From an uncultured Bacilli bacterium (GTDB taxonomy: Bacteria > Bacillota_I > Bacilli_A > RF39 > UBA660): a DNA stretch of 10,084 nucleotides. The notes below the pieces were generated by a model. That model saw only the letters and a list, made by a program, of their open reading frames with translations, ran no database searches and was not told the DNA's origin. Below are positions 6,009-10,084 of the stretch, piece after piece. The first letter of the stretch is position 1, and the number at the start of each line of letters is the position of its first letter. The translations under genes and the position numbers were made by a program. Location of the stretch: positions 1 through 10,084 of the forward strand of contig CANQKU010000033.1 of NCBI GenBank assembly GCA_947624535.1, written 5' to 3'.

Positions 6009-6749
6009 ATAGCTTAAAATAATATGGACCATAAAAGCTAAAGTAATAGTATATTCAAATAAGTAAATAAATGAAAAAAACTTATCCAAATGATTTATAA
6101 AATGAAATAAATTTAGACTTTTTAAAATAGCAATACCAGGATAGTGATAATTATTAATTAATTTATTACCTAAACAACCAACTAATAAAATTATATCCAA
6201 GAGACTAGAAATACTTCCTAATAAATAACCTGTAATAATATTATTATTGTTTATATATAAGAAAAGAAAAAGCATAAATATAGGATAAAGTTTTAATGAA
6301 AAATGTTCAAATTTTACAAAGTCAGTATAATTATTAAGTCTAATTAAAGAAAATAACCCCGTAATAGCAACCACTGAAACAATTATAAAAATAAATATAA
6401 AAATCTCACTAATAGAACCAATCGTTTTAATTTGTTCTTTTCCAATAATATATGAAATAACAAGTAAAGATAAAATAGTTATCCAAAAATTATTATATCT
6501 AAAATAATTAATATTAATAAATTTAGCCGCATTCATTAAAACAATTATAAATAAATAACAAATAACTAATAAATATAAAAATCTAGTTACTTTATTTTGT
6601 AACTTTATATGCTTTAAAACTATTATACCTATTAAAATAATTAAAAAATTAAGTAAAAAACTACCTATATTATAAACTGGATAAATACTAAAAAAACAAC
6701 GAGTTACGAAAAAAACTAAAGCAATTATTGATAAATCTTTTTTAATCAT
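5991..6749 (-). CDS. gerAB: Short GerAB-like spore germinant receptor B subunit
   Basis: 252 aa from the ATG at 6749. A GTG at 6758 is in frame but falls inside the AGGTGAG ribosome binding site, so the ATG is preferred. About eight hydrophobic helices are visible (roughly residues 6-22, 28-48, 55-74, 85-103, 112-134, 155-170, 172-192 and 224-246). GerAB proteins normally have about 360 residues and ten helices of the APC transporter fold. The C-terminal stretch YPGIAILKSLNLFHFINHLD then a last helix strongly resembles the end of GerAB (P-x-L ... FxxRLD...). In spores, B subunits sit in the inner membrane and are thought to bind germinants. It is the last gene of the operon and overlaps the upstream C-subunit gene by eight bases. 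The assignment rests on context and the C-terminal match. The shortness looks native, as no frameshift is evident. Confidence 0.7.
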   Translation of the reverse strand: MIKKDLSIIALVFFVTRCFFSIYPVYNIGSFLLNFLIILIGIIVLKHIKLQNKVTRFLYLLVICYLFIIVLMNAAKFININYFRYNNFWITILSLLVISYIIGKEQIKTIGSISEIFIFIFIIVSVVAITGLFSLIRLNNYTDFVKFEHFSLKLYPIFMLFLFLYINNNNIITGYLLGSISSLLDIILLVGCLGNKLINNYHYPGIAILKSLNLFHFINHLDKFFSFIYLFEYTITLAFMVHIILSYKKITN

Positions 6750-7308
6750 TTTTCTCACCTAATTTTATATACCCATAAAAGATTAAATTATCATTTTTAA
6801 ATTTTACTATAGGCATTTTTATTTCTTCTTTTTCTAAAATAGCTTTCTTAACTTCACGAAAAGAAATATTATCATCTACTAGACTATTAACATATTTATA
6901 ATTATTACTATACTTTAATACTTCTTTAACATTATCAGTTGTATAAATAATATTAAAATTATCTATATTTTTATCAAAATACTTTTCTAATTCTTCTAAT
7001 ACCTTAGTATCACTAGACTTAATAATAATATTTTCTAAATGATCAAAATAAATATACTTAGTAGTATCTTCATTTAATTTTAAAAATGCACTTTGTAAAG
7101 TATTACTCTTATTCTCATAATATTTATAATTTCTTTTAATTTTATTATCTAATTTTTCAGGAATTATTTCTTGATAAATAACTTGGTAATTATCTTTAAC
7201 TTTTTCTATACCAATATTAGTAATAATAGCTAGATGATTTAATTCTTCATAACTATTTGTTCCAAAGATAAATAAAAGTGAAATAGTAAAAATAATAATT
7301 TTTTTCAT
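6742..7308 (-). CDS. gerAC: Miniature GerAC-like germinant receptor C subunit lacking a lipobox
   Basis: 188 aa, about half of a normal GerAC (about 370). A hydrophobic signal (residues 3-16) leads into YEELNHLAIITNIGIEKVKD then QVIYQEIIP. This is the conserved start of GerAC domain 1 (usually CWDxxELNxLAIVxxIGIDK ... VQVINP). The remainder fits domain 1 only, with domains 2 and 3 absent. The lipobox Cys that anchors GerAC to the spore inner membrane is missing: the site reads FGTNSYEE and the whole protein has no Cys. It is therefore either tethered by its uncleaved signal or released. The ATG overlaps the gerAA-like stop (ATGA), with AGGTGA six bases upstream, so translation is coupled. The 3' end overlaps the B-subunit start. 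GerAC assignment is by N-terminal motif and operon position. Confidence 0.78.
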   Translation of the reverse strand: MKKIIIFTISLLFIFGTNSYEELNHLAIITNIGIEKVKDNYQVIYQEIIPEKLDNKIKRNYKYYENKSNTLQSAFLKLNEDTTKYIYFDHLENIIIKSSDTKVLEELEKYFDKNIDNFNIIYTTDNVKEVLKYSNNYKYVNSLVDDNISFREVKKAILEKEEIKMPIVKFKNDNLIFYGYIKLGEKND

Positions 7309-8711
7309 TTATATTCACCTCGTATTCTATTTTTTGATAATAAGGGATTTCTATATTTAATTCCTTTATTTTCACTTTTATAGATAGCATCAGCTTGTTC
7401 ATTTTTAATAAATGGAGAAAATGGAGCTAAATAAGGTTTATTAAATGATGATAAAGTAATTAACTTATAAAGTAAGAAAACACTTCCTAAATAAATTCCA
7501 TATAATCCTAAAACACAAGATAAAAATAATAAGATAATTCTATACATTCTAATAGCATTTACTAATTCAATAGAAGTAAAAACAAATCCAGCAATAGATG
7601 ATATAGCAATAATAATAATCATAATAGGAGACATAATACCAGCCGCAACTGCAGCATCTCCTAATATTAATCCTCCAAGTATTGAGATAGCACTTCCTGT
7701 AGTAGAAGACATACGAATATCACTTTCTCTTAATATTTCAAATGAAATAATCATAAACAAAGCTTCAATAACCGCAGGGAAGGGAACAGAGATCCGTTGG
7801 GCTTTTAATAAAAGCAGCAATGAAAGTGGGATAGCATCATGATTATAAGTTGTGATAGCAATATAAAAAGACGGAACAAAAATAGCTATAAAGAAAGCTA
7901 AAACTCTAATAATTCTAATAAAAGTAGTATTAGCGGACTTTTGATAATAATCATCAGTAGTATGAAAATAATCAATAAAAAAGTTAGGTAAAATTAAAGC
8001 ATAAGAAGACATATCAACTAAAATAACAACTTTTCCCTCTAATAGACTCATCGCAACTTTATCAGGTCTTTCTGTAGAAATTAACGTAGGAAAAAAACTT
8101 TTATTCTCACTTTCTAATTCACTTTTTAAATAATTAGAATCAATTATTCCATCAATATCAATTTTTGCTAATCGCGACTTTACTTGTTTAGGAAGATCAT
8201 CATCTACAATACCATTCATATAGATAATTCCTACCTTAGTCTTAGAACACTTTCCAATTTTCATCTCCTCCCACCATAAATCTTCACTTTTAATTCTTCT
8301 TTTAATTAATCCTAAATTAGTATTAAAATTTTCTGAAAATGCATCTTTTGGTCCATTTAGAGAAAGTTCACTTTCAATAGAAGTTATGCCACGTTCTAAG
8401 GTTGCTCTTAATTCAATCGCATAAATTTTATCTATAATACATATTAAAAATCCATTATTTAAATAAGTAGTAATTTCTTCTTCTTTAATTATTTTAATAT
8501 TATTAGTAGGTATATGATTTTCTAAAGATAATAATTGTTTTTTAGAAAGTAATGTAAGTTTAGTTAAGAAAAATTGATTGATATCATCACCACTAGTTAA
8601 AACTTCAGAAAAGATAATATTAACATTTACTTTATCAATAAGTAATTCTCTATAAATATAATCACTACTAGGACCTAATTTAGTTTTTAAATTCTTAATG
8701 ACTTTATCCAT
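7305..8711 (-). CDS. gerAA: GerAA-family spore germinant receptor A subunit
   Basis: 468 aa, close to the usual 480-500. The soluble N-terminal half contains RGITSIESELSLNGPKDAFSE (107-127) then NLGLIKRRI, the GerA signature 'GPreGFvE...NlaLiRRRi'. It is followed by TERPDKVAMSLLEGKVVILVD (213-233) and DDYYQKSANTTFIRIIR (253-269). The membrane half has about four to five helices from 265 to 416, including VPFPAVIEALFMIISFEILRE, GSAISILGGLILGDAAVAAG and the closing SSFNKPYLAPFSP (421-433). A subunits form the oligomeric ion channel of the germinant receptor in the spore inner membrane. It is the first gene of the AA-AC-AB operon (the gerK-type order) and stops with TGA inside the next start codon. 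The start is set by AGGTGA at 8718-8723, six bases before the ATG. A SpoVAF relative is the alternative, but the neighbours argue for a receptor. Confidence 0.93.
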   Translation of the reverse strand: MDKVIKNLKTKLGPSSDYIYRELLIDKVNVNIIFSEVLTSGDDINQFFLTKLTLLSKKQLLSLENHIPTNNIKIIKEEEITTYLNNGFLICIIDKIYAIELRATLERGITSIESELSLNGPKDAFSENFNTNLGLIKRRIKSEDLWWEEMKIGKCSKTKVGIIYMNGIVDDDLPKQVKSRLAKIDIDGIIDSNYLKSELESENKSFFPTLISTERPDKVAMSLLEGKVVILVDMSSYALILPNFFIDYFHTTDDYYQKSANTTFIRIIRVLAFFIAIFVPSFYIAITTYNHDAIPLSLLLLLKAQRISVPFPAVIEALFMIISFEILRESDIRMSSTTGSAISILGGLILGDAAVAAGIMSPIMIIIIAISSIAGFVFTSIELVNAIRMYRIILLFLSCVLGLYGIYLGSVFLLYKLITLSSFNKPYLAPFSPFIKNEQADAIYKSENKGIKYRNPLLSKNRIRGEYK

Positions 8712-8728
8712 AAGTTATCACCTAATGT

Positions 8729-8758
8729 TAGTATGAGAAAAAAATAATTGGAATATGT
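8729..8758 (-). promoter_or_regulatory. Predicted forespore σG promoter of the ger operon
   Basis: Read on the minus strand, CATACTA (8735-8729) is an exact match to the σG -10 consensus. ACATA (8758-8754), with an 18-base spacer, fits the σG -35 (GHATR) except for its first base. B. subtilis gerA-type operons are transcribed by σG, so the location is as expected. The leader would be only about 11-13 bases, with the AGGTGA starting almost at the 5' end. Confidence 0.68.
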
Positions 8759-8766
8759 GTTATAAT
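8758..8766 (+). promoter_or_regulatory. Extended -10 promoter of the rRNA methyltransferase gene
   Basis: TGTTATAAT (8758-8766) is a perfect -10 with the extended TGn motif. No good -35 is present at 17 bases; TTGGAA at 8748 is too close. The site shares bases with the -35 of the opposing ger promoter. AGGTGA at 8776-8781 is six bases before the ATG at 8788. Confidence 0.65.
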
Positions 8767-8787
8767 TAAAATGTTAGGTGAAGTTAA

Positions 8788-9996
8788 ATGAAAATAGAAA
8801 AACTAGATTATTATGGTAGAGGAATTACTTATATTGATGGAAAAATATGTTTTGTAATTGATGCTTTAGATCAAGAAGAAGTAACGTTAAATATTGAATT
8901 AGAGAAAAAAAGATATTTAGAAGCTACAGTTAAATCTTATCTAAAATTAAGTAATGATAGAATACAAGCTAAATGTAAATATTATCATGAATGTGGTGGC
9001 TGTCAAATTATGCATATGAATACTTTAAAACAAAAAAAGTTTAAAGAAGAAAAAGTTAAAAATATAATTAATCATAATTTGAATAGTAGTGTATCTATTT
9101 ATCCTATAGAAGAAAGTGAAAGCTTTTTCTATAGAAATAAGGTAGTTTTTCATGTTGTTAATCATCAATTAGGATTTTATCAAGAAAAGACTCATAAGTT
9201 AATTAATGTTTGTTTTTGTTATTTATTAAATTCTAAGATTAATGAGTTAATTCCTTATTTAAATGAATGGTTAAAAGATGAAGATATGGTAAAAAAGATT
9301 ACTATAAAAGTTGGTAATGAAACAAATGAAGTTATGATTAGTATAGAGGGTAAAGTAAAGCATATTGATAAGTTAAAAAGGAAAGTAGATGTCTTATATA
9401 TTAATCATAAAGTTTATACGAAAAAAGATTATATTTTATCTAAAATTGGTACAAAAACTTATCAAATTAGAGAAAATTCATTCTTTCAAGTAAATCAGTA
9501 TATAACTAAAAAATTATATGATGAAGTTTTAAAAAATGTTAAGAATTGTCATGCTAAAAAAGTTTTAGATTTATATTGTGGTACAGGTACAATTGGGTTA
9601 TATATTGCAAGTGAAGTAGAAAAAGTTGTAGGAATAGAAGTAGTTAGTGATGCTATAATAGATGCTAATAAAAATAAGAGTTTGAATAATATTTCTAATA
9701 TTAAATTTATTTTAGGTGACGTAGAAAAAAGAATAGAACAAATTAATGAATATTATGACATGGTAATAGTAGATCCTCCAAGAAGTGGTATGTCTTCTAC
9801 TATAATTTCTACAATTAATAAGTTAAAACCTGAATATATGATATATGTATCTTGTGATACAATGACCCTAGCTAGAGATTTAAAACAATTAGAAAAAGAA
9901 TATAATATAGATTATATAAAGCCATTTGATATGTTTCCAAATACTTATCATGTTGAGTGTGTTTGTTTATTAAAAAGAAAGAACTATCAAAATTAA
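8788..9996 (+). CDS. rlmD: 23S rRNA (uracil-5-)-methyltransferase, TrmA/RlmD (RumA) family
   Basis: 402 aa. An N-terminal TRAM-like β-barrel (about 1-55) precedes the iron-sulfur cluster motif C63-x5-C69-GG-C72, with the fourth ligand probably C142 or C144. The C-terminal Rossmann methyltransferase shows SFFQVN (231-236), the SAM loop LDLYCGTGTIG (260-270), VVGIEVV (280-286) and DPPRSG (329-334). The catalytic Cys is C356 (YVSCDTMTLARDL), and E390 in YHVECV is the proposed general base. Enzymes of this group methylate C5 of uridines in 23S rRNA (U1939 and/or U747) using SAM. Gram-positives often have one dual-specificity enzyme, RlmCD, so the exact target is open. It is somewhat shorter than typical 450-aa members, mainly in the N-terminal and linker regions. 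It is transcribed alone, divergent from the ger operon, and closed by a strong terminator. Confidence 0.9.
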   Translation: MKIEKLDYYGRGITYIDGKICFVIDALDQEEVTLNIELEKKRYLEATVKSYLKLSNDRIQAKCKYYHECGGCQIMHMNTLKQKKFKEEKVKNIINHNLNSSVSIYPIEESESFFYRNKVVFHVVNHQLGFYQEKTHKLINVCFCYLLNSKINELIPYLNEWLKDEDMVKKITIKVGNETNEVMISIEGKVKHIDKLKRKVDVLYINHKVYTKKDYILSKIGTKTYQIRENSFFQVNQYITKKLYDEVLKNVKNCHAKKVLDLYCGTGTIGLYIASEVEKVVGIEVVSDAIIDANKNKSLNNISNIKFILGDVEKRIEQINEYYDMVIVDPPRSGMSSTIISTINKLKPEYMIYVSCDTMTLARDLKQLEKEYNIDYIKPFDMFPNTYHVECVCLLKRKNYQN

Positions 9997-10021
9997 ACAA
10001 TTAACTTATGTGTATTTAGTG

Positions 10022-10044
10022 ACTAGGAAAATTCCTAGTTTTTT
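10022..10044 (+). terminator. Rho-independent terminator after the rRNA methyltransferase gene
   Basis: Stem ACTAGGA/TCCTAGT (10022-10028 with 10033-10039), loop AAAT, then a T-run to 10044 and TCTTTT beyond. It lies about 25 bases after the stop codon at 9996. Confidence 0.88.
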
Positions 10045-10065
10045 CTTTTGTGAATAAAATTTTTC

Positions 10066-10071
10066 TTGACA
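10066..10071 (+). promoter_or_regulatory. Consensus -35 box at the window edge
   Basis: TTGACA is an exact σA -35 hexamer, placed directly after a terminator. The matching -10 would fall at about 10089, outside the window, so the promoter cannot be confirmed. It is followed by an unusually GC-rich CCCTGGGGG for this genome. Confidence 0.4.
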
Positions 10072-10084
10072 AAATCCCTGGGGG

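Noticed and set aside
6747..6758. GTG at 6758 as the start of the gerAB-like gene.
   Set aside because: It overlaps the AGGTGAG ribosome binding site. The ATG at 6749 is four bases after that site, matching the spacing of neighbouring genes.
7305..7308. Use of TGA as a tryptophan codon (Mycoplasma-type code), suggested by the AT content.
   Set aside because: TGA ends the gerAA-like gene exactly at its expected C-terminus in an ATGA overlap, and the Trp codons in the genes are TGG.

Overview
The window comes from a very AT-rich, low-GC Gram-positive bacterium. It carries a GerA-type spore germination operon, σA-like extended -10 promoters and strong AGGTGA/AAGGAG ribosome binding sites. TGA acts as a genuine stop codon (end of the gerAA-like gene) and Trp is TGG, so the code is the standard bacterial one, not the Mycoplasma code. 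An uncultured gut-type spore-forming member of the Bacilli (RF39/RFN20-like) would fit, but that placement is inference.

Layout. 1-141: 3' end of rnc (RNase III, dsRNA-binding domain). 172-3046: two tandem paralogous pentapeptide-repeat genes. Both are built from a 42-residue (126-bp) module, with 6 copies in the first and 12 in the second. They share the same leader, N-terminal domain, C-terminal cap and terminator. 3188-4840: an RNase J-family gene whose metal-binding motifs are eroded (HGHDSN instead of HxHxDH; GEYR motif preceded by Lys instead of His), like a J2-type partner subunit. 4963-5986: a two-gene unit for unrecognised membrane proteins, ending in a palindromic terminator. 5991-8711 (minus strand): a GerA operon in the order AA-AC-AB. 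The A subunit is near full length, but the C subunit (188 aa, no lipobox Cys) and B subunit (about 252 aa, about 8 TM segments) are strikingly short. 8788-9996: a TrmA/RlmD-family 23S rRNA uracil-5-methyltransferase, divergent from the ger operon. It is followed by a terminator and, at the edge, a consensus -35 box of the next unit.

How it fits together. rnc, the RNase J gene and the rRNA methyltransferase are RNA-metabolism housekeeping genes. The pentapeptide pair sits between rnc and the RNase J gene and looks like an actively remodelled repeat locus. The ger operon has a near-consensus forespore σG promoter (CATACTA with an ACATA -35 element 18 bp upstream), which overlaps the vegetative promoter of the methyltransferase on the other strand.

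The strongest points for follow-up are the repeat architecture (constant scaffold, variable residues at fixed sites, copy number doubled between neighbours), the miniature GerA complex, and the active-site-degenerate RNase J. I saw no tRNA, rRNA, CRISPR array, insertion sequence or prophage genes. The largest gap between genes is about 140 bases and no gene-free stretch reaches 300 bases.
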